Assembly (NCBI RefSeq): GCF_030052815.1
Contig: NC_079502.1
Coordinates: forward strand, 34,216,050 to 34,280,049
Source: Hevea brasiliensis
Taxonomy: Eukaryota; Streptophyta; Magnoliopsida; Malpighiales; Euphorbiaceae
DNA: 64,000 nucleotides
Direction: 5' to 3'
The position numbers and the translations under genes are program-made. This document shows, piece after piece, positions 35,140 to 48,363 of this stretch (positions are counted from its first letter, which is position 1; each line of letters opens with the position of its first letter). The notes beneath the pieces were generated by a model. That model made no database searches. It saw only the letters and a program-made list of their open reading frames with translations, and was not told where the DNA came from.

Positions 35140-37230
35140 TGAAGGAACGGAAGCGTGAAAAACACAAGATTATACCATTGAATTCAAAAATTTTCACCTA
35201 GGGTCACATGCACCATGCAAGATTTATTTTTATCTATTTGATTTCAATGATAAACAACATATTAAAACTCTTTTAATATGTTTTTGGATCTGTATTTGCC
35301 ATTTAAGATTTTAAAATTAATCAGATTAATTTTAGAACCCTAGATTAAATCAAGAACGATTACACTAACCTCTTGATGCACTGCAGCGTGTCTGCGCCTT
35401 TGAAATTCGTCTTCAGGACACCAGATGTTGTCCCTCTAGCTTGTCCACACCAAGAACACCTATGGCAGCCCTTGAACAGCTTCTAAAGCCCTATTAATTA
35501 GAAATTCAAGTTCTGCCTTTTAAGAGATTAGAGATGCAAACAGGACACTAGAAACAATTTCTAGTGTTCTTAATTCAAGAGATTGATGGCTAATCTCTTT
35601 GAATTGATGAGAGATGAAGAGAAATAGCTGGAGAGGCTCAAAGTGGCGTGACATATGAGAGGAGAGGCTGCTGGTTATGTTTTCTTTTCATAACCCCACT
35701 TAAATAGCTAGGTTAACACATTAAACCCTAGCCACATGTCACCTTTTGATTAGCTCTAGGTTTAAGTGACCCAATCACATTGTGCCAAGTGTCAAACCTA
35801 TATTTAATCTTGATTTTAATCATCTTACATGATTAAAATTATTTGGCAAGCTTATGTGTTATGCCATGTGTCACCATCTCATGGTGCCACGTGTCACCGC
35901 AAAATGACCAAAATGCCCTGTGTCTTAATTTTGAGTTCTTAACCCAAAATAATTATTTTCTTCTTCTAATTAATTTATATCAAATATAAATTAATTAATT
36001 AATCTCTATTAATTAATTTCTCATCAATTAAATTCATATTTAAACACTTTAAATATAAATTTAATTTATACTACACATCCAATAATCTAGATTTGGTTTC
36101 AAGTCATGCTAGGGACTTTGCAATTTTATTGCAAACCAAATCTATTTAATTAATCAATTAAACTCTTTAATTAATTAATTAAATCATATTTAAATAGGTG
36201 ATAACTTGTGTATGTGTGTGACTTACTAGGCTCATCACTAATTGGCAATGAGACATGATATCAACTCTTAATATCAGCAGAACTCTTTCTTACCATAAAT
36301 GATTTCTCTAAATCATTTTATGAACCTCATAGACCATGGTTAACACCTAGCATAGCATGCCATGGCCACCCAATTACTAATAAGATTTACCTTAAATGAA
36401 CCTATAATCATATGTTACCATGCACTAGAATCTCTCTGTTACAAAATCCCAACTCAAGTTGAGTCATGGTTTATGTCAAACTCCATTTGCTATGAATATT
36501 ATGTTCTCTTTTAATTCCAGTTCTTGATTAAAAGATTTTCTCATCGAAACTCTTTTACGAATAAATCTATCTGTCTGGCCAGAACTTGAAACATCAAGAA
36601 CAATTAAATGAACATAGGATTTTATCTCTATTTACTTAGAGGAAGATTCCATCTTGATCAACACCTACCTCCATATATAACTAGTAGGAGCCAACAGATG
36701 CCCATATACCCATACATAGTACAAGTATGAAAGCAGATTCAAACTCAAACTACCTATATACAAGATAAGCTGTGCTATCTCGTGTCTAAAGATTATATGC
36801 ACTGATATGATTTATGACAAAACATTGACAAGAGTAAACTCCATGTGCTTGTCATAAGCGTCACCGTTCGGCCTACTTATCATTTATAAGTGCCTATCAT
36901 GTTTGTTATATGGCATGAGACTCACCATTCCATCTTATTTATATCTCATATAAATAACTTGGGAACAAACATGAATACAATCTTTCTGAATAAGTCATGT
37001 CCTTATTATGAAGTATCCTCGATTGTGAACCTATTTATGATACTTTGTGCTAGAAATATTGTCACTCATATTCTTAACAACTTAAGAATAATATTTCTAA
37101 CAAAATATCAATGGACCTTTTCTATTACACATAAATATATTATGTAAACGGAAAAGTGGAAATGCCTTTTATTAATAAAATATCTACAAGATACATACTA
37201 AATGATATGCTCTAGGGCATACTACTAACA
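35140..37230 (-). repeat. 3' LTR of Copia element E (left end)
   Basis: Runs from TGAAGGAACGG to CATACTACTAACA in plus-strand reading. The expected terminal TGTAGG is TGAAGG here. Small indels separate it from the right LTR. Confidence 0.93.
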
Positions 37231-37244
37231 ATCTCCCACTAGCA
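37231..37244 (-). other. Polypurine tract of Copia element E
   Basis: Plus strand ATCTCCCACTAGCA, that is TGCTAGTGGGAGAT in element sense, directly before the 3' LTR. Confidence 0.8.
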
Positions 37245-37289
37245 CTAGAGCCATTCATTACAATACCTTAGACCCATCTTCTCAAGATG

Positions 37290-37783
37290 TCAGTCTAACT
37301 GAGCTTGTGACAAAGGCTTAGTGAATGGATCAACTGGTTTTTCAGCTGATGTTATTTTTTCTGCATGGCTATATCGCCTTGCCCAACTATATCTCTGATA
37401 ATGTGGTAGTGCCTTTCTATGTGTTTGGATTTTGGGTGAGACCTTAGTTCCTTAGCCTGTATGATTGCTCCATTGTTGTCACAGTGTAATGGAACTGCTG
37501 ACTCAATGGAAGAAACTATTGTAAGTTCTGTTACGAACTTCTTTATCCAAACAGCTTCCTTTGCAGCATCTGATGCAGCAATATACTCAGCCTCTGCAGT
37601 GGAATCTGCAGTCGTGCTCTGTTTGGAACTCTTCCAACTGACTGCACCTCCATTACAAATGAACACATATCCAGAGGTAGACTTTCTATCATCGATATCT
37701 GATTGGAAATCAGAATCAGGATAACCATCCAATTGCAAGTCTCCACCTCCATAAATCAAGAATAAATCCTTAGTTCTTCTCAA
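37290..37783 (-). pseudogene. pol: RNase H of Copia element E
   Basis: Minus strand. Contains YPDSDFQSDIDDRKSTSGYVFICNGG, VSWKSSKQSTTADSTAEAEY, HCDNNGAI and HPKSKHIERHYH, the Copia RNase H domain. After MQK the frame shifts by one base. The normal end (PVDPFTKPL, then TGA at 37290-37292) follows in another frame. It is separated from RT by a one-base loss near 37820. Confidence 0.9.
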
Positions 37784-37806
37784 GTACTTAAGGATATTCT
37801 TGATGA

Positions 37807-38907
37807 CTATCGATGTTCCAAACCTGGATTGGATTGATACCTGCTAGTCAAACTAATAGCATATGCGATATCCGGCCTAGTACACAACATTGCATACATT
37901 AAACTTCCAATAGCCGAAGCATATGGAATCCTGGCCATCTTATCTCTTTCTTCAGGTGTCTTTGGAGACATCTCTTTAGAAAGGTGGATACCATGTCTCA
38001 CTGGTAACAATCCTCTCTTGGAATCAAGCATGTTAAACCTCTTTAACACCTTTTCCAAGGATAGACTTTGGGATAAACCAATTATTCTTTTCGCTCTATC
38101 TCTATAGATGCGAATCCCAAGAATATAGGTTGCCTCCCTTAAGTCTTTCATGGAGAATGTATTTGACAACCATACCTTTATAGTCGTCAACATACCTGTA
38201 TCATTACCCATCAACAGTATGTCATCCACATATAAGATAAGGAAAGTGATAGCACTGTCACTAACCTTCTTATATACACATGGCTCATCCTCATTTTTGA
38301 TAAAACCAAAAGATTTAATGGCTTCATCAAAACGGATGTTCCAACTCCTCGAAGCTTGTTTCAACCCATAAATGGATCGCTTTAGCTTGCATACCTTGGA
38401 ACCATCTTGGGATTCAAATCCCTTAGATTATTCCATGAAAATGTTTTCTTCAATGTATACATTGAGAAAAGCTGTTTTGACATCCATCTGCCAAATCTCA
38501 TAATCATAGTATGCAGCTATTGCTAATAAAATCCTAATTGATTTAAGCATGGCAACAGGCGAGAAAGCCTCCTCATAGTCTATTCCTTGCCTTTGGCGAA
38601 ACCCTTTCGCTACTAGCCTTGCCTTATAGGTCTCTACCTTTCCATCAGAACCAATTTTCTTCTTGAAAACCCATATGTTCCCTATAGGTACAATACCTTC
38701 AGGTGGGTCAACAATATCCCAAACTTGATTCTTATACATGGAATCAATCTCGGATTTCATAGCATCAATCCATTTTGAAGAGTCTATATCTGATATAGCT
38801 TCTTCATAGGTAAGTGGATCATCTCCATGATCTACTTCTTCATGAGTAGACAACTCTTGTTCTTCTTCATGAAGAAAACCATATCTCACTGGTGGGTGAG
38901 ATACCAC
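37807..38907 (-). pseudogene. pol: Reverse transcriptase of Copia element E
   Basis: Minus strand, RVT_2 family. Motifs are TYEEAI, SKWIDAMKSEIDSMYKNQVWDIV, GSDGKVETYKARLVAKGF, DYEEAFSPVAMLKSIRILLAIA, QMDVKTAFLN, ILYVDDILLMGND (catalytic YVDD intact) and MYAMLCTRPDIAYA. One in-frame TAA at 38428-38430, where Gln is expected, splits it; the frame is otherwise the same on both sides. Confidence 0.93.
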
Positions 38908-39722
38908 AGTTGTTCTACGAGGAACAGTGTAGATGTTTCATCAATGGGTATAGGTTGACTAGATGGATCTATATCCATCTCGATGCATTGGTTGGTCAGA
39001 ATTCTCCAATTCTAACTCTATTTGCCTTCCTTTGCCTCCTTCTTGAACAAACTGTTGTTCAAGAAATGTGGCATCTCTACTTATCACAACCTTTTGTGAA
39101 GTAAGCAAATAAAAATAATATCCAAAACTATCTTTTGGATATCCAACAAATCGACCTTTTACGATCTGGTCTCCAATTTATCGTTGTTCACTTTTTGATA
39201 TAATTTGGACATTTAAATCTTAACATGCTTAAGACTTGGTTTTCTTCCATGCCATATCTCATAAGGTGTGGAAGAAACTGATTTTGATGGAATCCTATTC
39301 AGAATATACAAAGCTGATTCTAATGCAAATCCCCAAAAGAAGATTGGCATATCAGTATAGCTCATCATACCACGTACCATATCCAATAGGGTATGATTTC
39401 TCCTTTCAGATACACCATTTAGTTGTGGCTTTCCTGGAGGAGTCAGTTGAGAAACAATGCCATGCTCTCTCAAGTATTCATCAAATTCAGTACTCAAATA
39501 TTCACCTCCACGATCTGATCGAAGAGCTTTAATATTCTTTCCTGTTTGATTTTCTACTTCAGATTTAAATTCTTTGAACTTTTCAAAAGATTCATGTTTG
39601 TATTTCATCAAATACAAATACCCAAACCTTGATTTATCATCAGTAAAGGTAATAAAATAATGAAAGCCCCCTCTAGCCATTTCTTTAAATGGACCACATA
39701 CATCACTATGTATTAGTTCCAA
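38908..39722 (-). pseudogene. pol: Integrase of Copia element E
   Basis: Minus strand. The core runs HSDVCGPF (first Asp), FTDDKSRFGYLYLM, LRSDRGGEYLS (second Asp) and LNGVSERRN (Glu), then PFFWGFALESALYILNRIPSKSV. After LKHVKI (39213) the frame is broken, and a small segment seems lost. The C-terminal GYPKDSFGYYFY and ISRDATFLE block is still visible at about 39050-39150. Confidence 0.9.
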
Positions 39723-39743
39723 AATATTTTCATCTCTTAGCCC

Positions 39744-39992
39744 TTATCCAACAAAGGGTGATCTAGTCATTTTGCCTTGAAGGCAAGATTCACAAGTTGG
39801 AGTAGGCTCAGAGCCCAATGAGGATAGAATCCCCATTTTCTCCAATTTTGCAATCCTATCTTCTGCAACATGACATAATCTTAAGTGCCAAATATATTTT
39901 GAACTTGAGTTGGTTTTCACCATGGCATTGCATTCATTTAGATTGCTATACTTTGGCCAGTGGAAACACTTTCTTACTGGCAATGGAAACAC
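39744..39992 (-). pseudogene. pol: GAG-pre-integrase zinc domain of Copia element E
   Basis: Minus strand. WHLRLCHVAEDRIAKL...CESCLQGKMTRSPF is the HHCC-type domain before Copia integrase. A stop separates it from the core. The protease domain expected between gag and this point is not recognisable; only a repeated TGGCAATGGAAACAC-like run at 39957-40020 lies there. Confidence 0.85.
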
Positions 39993-40780
39993 TTTCCTAT
40001 TGGCAGTGGAAATACTTTCTTTTGCCTTTGTCAGCGTTGGTCTTCCTTTTCTGTTTAGCTATTTTATTGGAAGGACCAGGAATCTGAGGTTTCTTTTTCT
40101 TATTGCCCTTCTTCTTGTTGGACTTTCCAGCAGAAGAAGATGCAACCAAAGCTACCTCTTTTTCTTTATTGCCTGGCATATTCTTTTGGGCAATAACCAG
40201 CATGTTGAGTAATTCAGCTAAGGTGCATTCCTGTTTAGTCATATGGAAATTTGTCACAAAATTCCCAAAAGACTCAGGAAGGGACTGAAGGATCAAATCC
40301 GTTTGTAGTTGGAAATCCATGTTGAAGTCAAGATGTTCCAAGCGCTCAATCACCGAATCATCTTGTGGACATGATCCCCAACATTACATCCCTCGACATC
40401 CTCATACGGAATAAGCTGTTTAGATATCTCATACCTAGCATTCTGCTGTGCTCACCATACAACTCTTATAGGTGAAGGAGGATCTCACTAGCACTCTGCA
40501 TGTTCTCATGTTGCTTCAGAACTCATTACTCATGGAAGCAAGCATGTAACACTTAGCTCTCATATCATGCTCCTTCCACTTGTCCAAAGTATCATGTTCC
40601 TCTTGTGTGGCCTCTGGAGGTAAGGGACCAGGAACATTTGAATATAGAACATATCCTATATGTTCAAGGTTCAGGACAAGTTTCAAATTTCTTAGCCAAT
40701 CGCATGATTAGGTCCTGTCAACTGTTGTGATCAAGTATGCTTGCAAGGATATTGGATGGTGGTGGTTGTTTTGTGCTCAT
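39993..40780 (-). pseudogene. gag: gag of Copia element E
   Basis: Minus strand, starting with ATG at 40780-40778. The first half is broken by stops and frameshifts. The second half is open: DLILQSLPESFGNFVTNFHMTKQECTLAELLNML, a lysine-rich stretch and then 'KYFHCQ', the start of a CCHC knuckle that is then cut off. This matches the UBN2-type Gag of Angela-like elements. Confidence 0.87.
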
Positions 40781-42550
40781 TTTTATCGGAAAATTAAGCT
40801 GCAGAAAATAACGATTAATTAGTAAATGTATCATGTAATTAACCAAAATGATTATGGTCTTTTAATCAAATTGGTCCTCCCACTAACTTAGCGAATCCTA
40901 CACTTCCAAAGTAGAAAACGGAAATCCTAGTTGGATGGATTTCTAGTGGGTGATTGAATTCTTATAATTCTATTGATCATCCTCAGGTACATCCATTATT
41001 GGAATTACAATAAACTATAAGTGAGCAACTCCTTGCCCATCACATCTCATGTGAGGTTCAATCCTTTTACTAGCCCCTAATGCTCAAAATCTCAGGTACA
41101 TCCAATATTGACTTATCTTGCATTAGTTAAGTTGATCCCATTGAGCCAGTAATTATGCAAATAATTTTAATGTCCTCAGGTACATCCAATATTGGCCACC
41201 AAACCATTTACATATTTACAACATCTCATGCTTAACAATTATTCTTAAGAAAATCTCTTAAATTAATTGCATCTCATGCAACTATTTAAAATTTCTTAAA
41301 ATAATTGCCCCAATGGAGGGCTTATGTTATAATTACTTTAATTATAGCATTTCCAACTTAATCATTTGTTTGGAAGATTTTATAGCCATCCTAATTACTA
41401 TTAAGGTCTCACTTTGCACATTATCCATTTAGCATGCATATATCATATAATTGCATACATTCCCATACATCTCATGCATTCATGGATAAGCATTAAATAT
41501 GGTATGATCATGGACTTTCTAAGGGATTCAATTCTGAGCCACCAAGAATTGAATCAGGGCATTCCTAGGTGCATTTCATTCATTCATTTTACAAGAGTTG
41601 CTGAAGGAGTACATAATCAACACTTGATATTGAATTCCTCCCACTGGTCCCACCAATGCTCTTGACCTCCTTGAACTTCTTGCAATCCAATATTACATAG
41701 TAATCCTTGGCATACTAAGGCGAATTTACAAGAACTTAAATAAATGAAATTACAACCCAAAAATATTACAAACTTAATAATACATGCCCAAAATAAATTA
41801 AAATAAATTAATTAATTTACAATCCCAAAGAAACATAAAAGAAATAAATCCAATCACATTGGTCTTTTATAGTCCATGATCATCCATCATGCATATCACT
41901 ATTTAACAATTAAATAAAACATACATTCTTAAATTAAATTGAATATCTCATATTCAACTTAAAATTCCAGATTTGAATATGATTCAAATAAATTTAAAAA
42001 TTCAGATTTGAATCTCATTCAAACAAATTTAAAAATTCAGATTTAAATCACATTCAAACAACTTCAAAAATTCAGATTTGAATCACATTCAAACATTTTT
42101 TAAAAAATCAGATTTGAATCACATTCAAATATTTTTTAAAAAATCAGATCTGAATTTTATTGAATCAATTTTAAAAAATCAGATTTAAATATGATTCAAA
42201 CAACTTTAAAAATTCAGATTTGAATCTCATTCAAACAACTTTTAAAATTCAGATTTGAATCACATTCAAACATTTTTTAAAATTCTGATTTGAATCATAA
42301 TTTAATTGTGTGATAAAAACAACTAATTAAACACTTTAATTAGTCAAAGAATAGGCCTTAGATCATACAACAATTGCAGAATTAAAAGCCAAACCTTGAA
42401 TCACCCATGGAACCATTGTTGTCGCCACCAATGGTGGCTTCTCCATGTGTGACGCCACATCTCATGATCCAACCAGCAATGAATCTCTTGATCTCATGAT
42501 CAAACACACAATTAAATTATATAATCAACAATCTAAATGGCAAATATAGT
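40781..42550 (-). other. Long leader of Copia element E
   Basis: 1.8 kb between primer site and gag without coding similarity. It holds three copies of CTCAGGTACATCCAATATTG (about 40982, 41091, 41174) and the 35-bp hairpin repeat array at 41961-42302. Long leaders of this size are known for Angela/BARE-type elements. Confidence 0.75.
41961..42302 (-). repeat. Tandem 35-bp repeat array, each unit a small hairpin
   Basis: About ten copies of a unit whose core is CAGATTTGAATCACATTCAAA, where TTTGAAT and ATTCAAA are complementary around a 3-base loop. Copies vary (CTC, CAC, ATG in the loop; runs of A/T between units) but most keep the arms. Confidence 0.9.
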
Positions 42551-42563
42551 GGCTCTGATACCA
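42551..42563 (-). other. Primer binding site of Copia element E
   Basis: Plus strand GGCTCTGATACCA is an exact complement of TGGTATCAGAGCC (tRNA-iMet), two bases from the 5' LTR. Confidence 0.92.
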
Positions 42564-42565
42564 AT

Positions 42566-44665
42566 TGTAGGAACGGAAGCGTGAAAAACACAAGATTATA
42601 CCATTGAATTCAAAAATTTTCACCTAGGGTCACATGCACCATGCAAGATTTATTTTTATCTATTTGATTTCAATGATAAACAACATATTAAAACTCTTTT
42701 AATATGTTTTTGGATCTGTATTTGCCATTTAAGATTTTAAAATTAATCAGATTAATTTTAGAACCCTAGATTAAATCAAGAACGATTACACTAACCTCTT
42801 GATGCACTGCAGCGTGTCTGCGCCTTTGAAATTCGTCTTCAGGACACCAGATGTTGTCCCTCTAGCTTGTCCACACCAAGAACACCTATGACAGCCCTTG
42901 AACAGCTTCTAAAGCCTTTTCTATTAATTAGAAATTCAAGTTCTGCCTTTTAAGAGATTAGAGATGCAAACAGGACACTAGAAACAATTTCTAGTGTTCT
43001 TAATTCAAGAGATTGATGGCTAATCTCTTTGAATTGATGAGAGATGAAGAGAAATAGCTGGAGAGGCTCAAAGTGGCGTGACATATGAGAGGAGAGGCTG
43101 CTGGTTATGTTTTCTTTTCATAACCCCACTTAAATAGCTAGGTTAACACATTAAACCCTAGCCACATGTCACCTTTTGATTAGCTCTAGGTTTAAGTGAC
43201 CCAATCACATTGTGCCAAGTGTCAAACCTATATTTAATCTTGATTTTAATCATCTTACATGATTAAAATTATTTGGCAAGCTTATGTGTTATGCCATGTG
43301 TCACCATCTCATGGTGCCACGTGTCACACTGCAAAATGACCAAAATGCCCCTGTGTCTTAATTTTGAGTTCTTAACCCAAAATAATTATTTTCTTCTTCT
43401 AATTAATTTATATCAAATATAAATTAATTAATTAATCTCTATTAATTAATTTCTCATCAATTAAATTCATATTTAAACACTTTAAATATAAATTTAATTT
43501 ATACTACACATCCAATAATCTAGATTTGGTTTCAAGTCATGCTAGGGACTTTGCAATTTTATTGCAAACCAAATCTATTTAATTAATTAATTAAACTCTT
43601 TAATTAATTAATTAAATCATATTTAAATAGGTGATAACTTGTGTATGTGTGTGACTTACTAGGCTCATCACTAATTGGCAATGAGACATGATATCAACTC
43701 TTAATATCATCATAACTCTTTCTTACCATAAATGATTTCTCTAAATCATTTTATGAACCTCATAGACCATGGTTAACACCTAGCATAGCATGCCATGGCC
43801 ACCCAATTACTAATAAGATTTACCTTAAATGAACCTATAATCATATGTTACCATGCACTAGAATCTCTCTGTTACAAAATCCCAACTCAAGCTGGAGTCA
43901 TGGTTTATGTCAAACTCCATTTGCTATGAATATTATGTTCTCTTTTAATTCCAGTTCTTGATTAAAAAGATTTTCTCATCAGAAACTCTTTCTGAATAAA
44001 TCTATCTGTCTGCCAGAACTTGAAACATCAAGAACAATTAAATGAACATAGGATTTTATCTCTATTTACTTAGAGAACAGATTCCATCTTGATCAACACC
44101 TACCTCCATATATAACTAGTAGGAGCCAACAGATGCCCATATACCCATACATAGTACAAGTATGAAAGCGATATCAAACTCAAACTACCTATATACAAGA
44201 TAACTGTGCTATCTCAGGTCTAAAGATTATATGCACTGATATGATTTATGACAAAACATTGACAAGAGTAAACTCCATGTGCTTGTCATAAGCGTCACTG
44301 GTTCGGCCTACTTATCATTTATAAGTGCCTATCATGTTTGTTATATGGCATGAGACTCACCATTCCATCTTATTTATATCTCATATAAATAACTTGGGAA
44401 CAAACATGAATACAATCTTTCTGGATAAGTCATGTCCTTATTATGAAGTATCCTCGATTGTGAACCTATTTATGATACTTTGTGCTAGAAATATTGTCAC
44501 TCATATTCTTAACAACTTAAGAATAATATTTCTAACAAAATATCAATGGACCTTTTCTATTACACATAAATATATTATGTAAACGGAAAAGTGGAAATGC
44601 CTTTTATTAATAAAATATCTACAAGATACATACTAAATGATATGCTCTAGGGCATACTACTAACA
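42566..44665 (-). repeat. 5' LTR of Copia element E (right end)
   Basis: 2100 bp, TGTAGGAACGG to CTACTAACA in plus-strand reading, closely matching 35140-37230. Confidence 0.94.
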
Positions 44666-45116
44666 CTTATATGTGTATATATTTCATTTTTAGTCTTATT
44701 AAACTCATATCAATGAAATTGTCATCAATTCTAAGACATTTATAAATTTTCTACACTTTGGGAATAGTTAGATTTGACAGTATCTTTTCTGTTCATTTCT
44801 TATATAGTCTAAGTCATTTATGACTTTTCTGTACTTTAGAACTAAATTAATTATCAGTATCTTATCCATTCATTGGTTTCATTCTTAGTCTTTTTAAATT
44901 ATATCAATGCTCAAGTAACCTATAATAGACTATAATGCTAGATATACGGGAGTATACTGGTTAGACAGCCATATGTCTGTCCAGTATATATTTGTCATGT
45001 CAGGCACAAGGCCAGTGGGCAAGCTATTGAAGCCAAAAATATAATTATGCATAATGGCATTTGTCATGTTAGGCACAAGGCTAGTGAGCAGGCATAAAAC
45101 CTATAGATCAATGATT

Positions 45117-45267
45117 ATCCATGTAGCCTTATTCATGTGGGCTTATTCATGTAGGCCTATTTATGTAGGCTTATTCATGTAGGCCTATATACGTAAGCTT
45201 ATTCATGTAGGCCTATCTATGTAGGCTTATTTGTATAGGCCTATCTATGTAGGCTTATTCATGTAGG
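45117..45267. repeat. 14-bp minisatellite in LTR2, expanded
   Basis: About eleven copies of the unit that has about seven copies in LTR1. Confidence 0.85.
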
Positions 45268-48200
45268 TAGTACTACTATCTGTATTCCCTAATTGATGTA
45301 CCAATCGATCCAACTATATATATAAGCCTAGGTTTACTGTGGGCAATTAAGCATTAATAATTATTTATCTAAATTTTCATGTTCATGTATTGTGGGAAAG
45401 TGAGTTACACATTTCTGTTTCATGTAATTTAGCGCATAGTGATAACAAAATTTTCATGTCAATGCATAGTGGGAAAGTGAATCCCACATATCCATTTCAT
45501 GTAATTTAGCATGTAGTGACTTATTAGGGATAAGTCAATAAGTTATTTCAAGAACCTTTCTTTAGGTTCAACTTTACTATCTTGTCTTTGCATATCAAAT
45601 TGAGCAACTTGTGGCTAAAATTTGGCCACACTTCCTCAATGGAAGTTGTTCCTCTATGTTTTGTCTTTATTTTCCTTTTAAAATCATGTTATTTGGATTT
45701 GTATAACTCAAGTTATGGTCAAATAACCATAACTAGGTCAATTTTGAATTTTGGTTCCATTAGTAGGTAGTTTTGATAATATACTTTGCTAATTTTATTT
45801 AAGTAGGTTGCTGCCATGTTTAGGTCCACTATTCTTCATAAAATATGTTACCCTATGCCTTATGGTCACTCAAAATTTTTATGTTGATTTTTCAGGTATT
45901 TTAAAATTATTTATAGTCAAATAATTGACCTGAACTCAAATGTCTTGTAGTAACAGGATTTCAACTAGGTCAGTAGCTTTGACCCAATATTTAAGCTTCT
46001 TACATTCACAAATTGAGGAAAATGTCTAAAACAAAGTTGAAGTTCTGTTTCTTAGCCTTCCAAAATGGTATGGCTCATTTCAATTGAAAATTTCTGGTGG
46101 TAGATATGCTTAAGACACTATTCTGGAGTTAATGGTAATTTATACCATTTTCAGAATTTGTATAGCAATTTAATCAAGTTAATTGACCCAGTTCCTTTAA
46201 TTTATGAGTTTTGGTCAAAATACCATTATTGTAGGCCTATGTCTTATTGAAATTTTGCCACTGGTTTTAGGGCATTTGGAGTTCTATAGACCATGTTATG
46301 ATCACTTTACCAAAACTGGTCAGTTTACAAAGACAAAGGCAATTCTGGGCAGTTTTCATTCTGGACAGTTTTGGTAACCCAACTTGGGCAAGCAATTTGA
46401 CTTGGTTAATGGCATTTCTAGGCTTTGGTGTCTTCACAAGAGTTGTAGCCCTATGTCTAAGCTTTCCAATGTTATATATTTTAGGTCATTTGGACCTGTC
46501 TACAGTGAGATATGACCAAATGAATGAACACTGTTCATTTGATCATTTTCTAGGTTCACTAAATGGCAATTCGGATTAAGTAAACTTTTGATCACTTTTT
46601 AGGCAGAATTGGGACATGATTTCTGCATGGAAAATGGATTGTTTTAGGTCATATTTCACATCCAATTGGCCTCATACTAATTTTAGTCACACAAGGTCAA
46701 TTATAACTCAATTCACACACTGTTTTCAACAATTTCACAACCTGCAAGAAAATTACACTCCCAATATTCATTTCTCCATCTCCCAAACTTCAAATAGCAT
46801 ACATAACACTTCTAAATATCATCAATGGTCTCAATACAATCAATTTCCAGTAGTATACACAAGTCTATAATAGTCATCTCAAAACCCTGCTTCAAATGGT
46901 CAAATTCAACAACAATATGCACATGAAACAATTGCTAACACATGTAACTTCAACTATCAACATCTAATTCACTTCCCTATATCCATGAACACCATTAACC
47001 ATCATTTAATTCACGAAATTATCCATCTCCTAAGTTCTTCAAGGCTACCATATTTGGGTAGTTTCACTAGTCCCTCACAATTTACTTAAAGCCCTAATTC
47101 AAATGGTCAAAGTCAACAATATATATGTAAGTAAATTGTAATACTCTTAATCATCTTACTCAGCATCACTAATCACCCTTTTTCATGTACAATTTAATCA
47201 ATATCCACGCTTATCAAAGCTGCCCAAAATTCAACATTTCACAAGCCTTACCAAATTCAGGCAATTACACACAAAGTCTCCAAATTAAAATCAAAACCCT
47301 AACTCAATTTGTCAAACCTCAAACTTACAATGCAATTAATTTCTAAAATATATAATTACTTTAATCCACATCACAAATCATCACTTGCATACATAAATTA
47401 ACCAAATTCTCATGGAAATCAAGGCTGCCCAAAATGAGGCAGTTAAACAAGTCTTCAATAATTGTTTTAAACCCCAATTCAAATTAGTCAACCTCAAACT
47501 TACACATACCATTAAATTCTAATACATGTAACTACTTAATCAACCTCACTAATCATAAATTACATGTAAGAATCTATCAAACTCCTAAACTTTTCATGGC
47601 TGCCGAATTCATAGCTCCCCAAAAACTCATTAATTTCCTCAATTTTTCTTAGCAAATTAACTCATCCAAAGCTCTAAACAAGAATTAATAAAGGAAAATG
47701 GGAAGATTAAGCGCTAACCTTTTCTTGAGCTTGTTAAAACTTCACCAAATCCTTTTCTTTTTGATGCCTATATCCTTCCCAAGATGTGTGGACAATTTCT
47801 TGTGAAGGAACTAGTGGAAATCGTGGTGAAATTGATGGGATTTCTAAGCTTGCATGAAGGTACTTCAATGGAGGAATTAGGGAATTTCAATTCGGCCAAG
47901 GGAGGAAGGTTGAAGAAGATGGATTTGGTTAGTGGGAAATTCTGTCCACTATGCCCTTTTATACCCCACTAATTAATTAAATATTAGTTAAAATAATTAA
48001 GTTTTGATATTTCTAATTATACCGCCCATTTTTCCTTAATTACACTATATGTATAATTTCATCTTTTTATGGGTTTTCAAATTTTAATACCATTTATTTT
48101 TAATGGACATTTAGGTCAAAAGCCAACTCTAGATGTCAAATGAGCAAAATGCCCCATCTTTGGGTTGTATTTAAAATTTTTATGTAATACGGATTAAATT

Positions 48201-48363
48201 CTGAATTCGTCAGTTCCTTTAATTTTCATTTTTATCTGTATCGTTCACTAAATTTTCTTTGACATTTCCAATGATATTTGTACTTCAATAAACCTTTAAT
48301 TCGGTCTTGAAAATTATTTCCTAGGGTTTCCCGTGGTCTTGGGGTAAGCAATTGTCTTCGCCG

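Larger units (their letters stand above)
35140..44665 (-). mobile_element. Copia element E (Angela-like), TSD CTTAT
   Basis: A 9526-bp Ty1/Copia element on the minus strand with perfect CTTAT duplications (35135-35139, 44666-44670). It has LTRs of 2091 and 2100 bp, a primer site at 42551-42563 and a long leader with tandem repeats. The pol order is gag, protease remnant, integrase, RT, RNase H, with integrase before RT as in Copia. The Angela assignment rests on LTR length, leader length and motifs such as ILYVDDILL and LKQASRSWNIRF. Frameshifts and stops make it defective. Confidence 0.93.

Noticed and set aside
36890..37147. 85-codon frame present twice (also 44325-44582)
   Set aside because: It lies in the two LTRs of Copia E, antisense or non-coding, and is shared only by LTR identity.
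41961..42302. Regular repeats resembling a CRISPR array
   Set aside because: The units are directly adjacent with no unique spacers, they lie inside a plant Copia leader and no cas genes exist.
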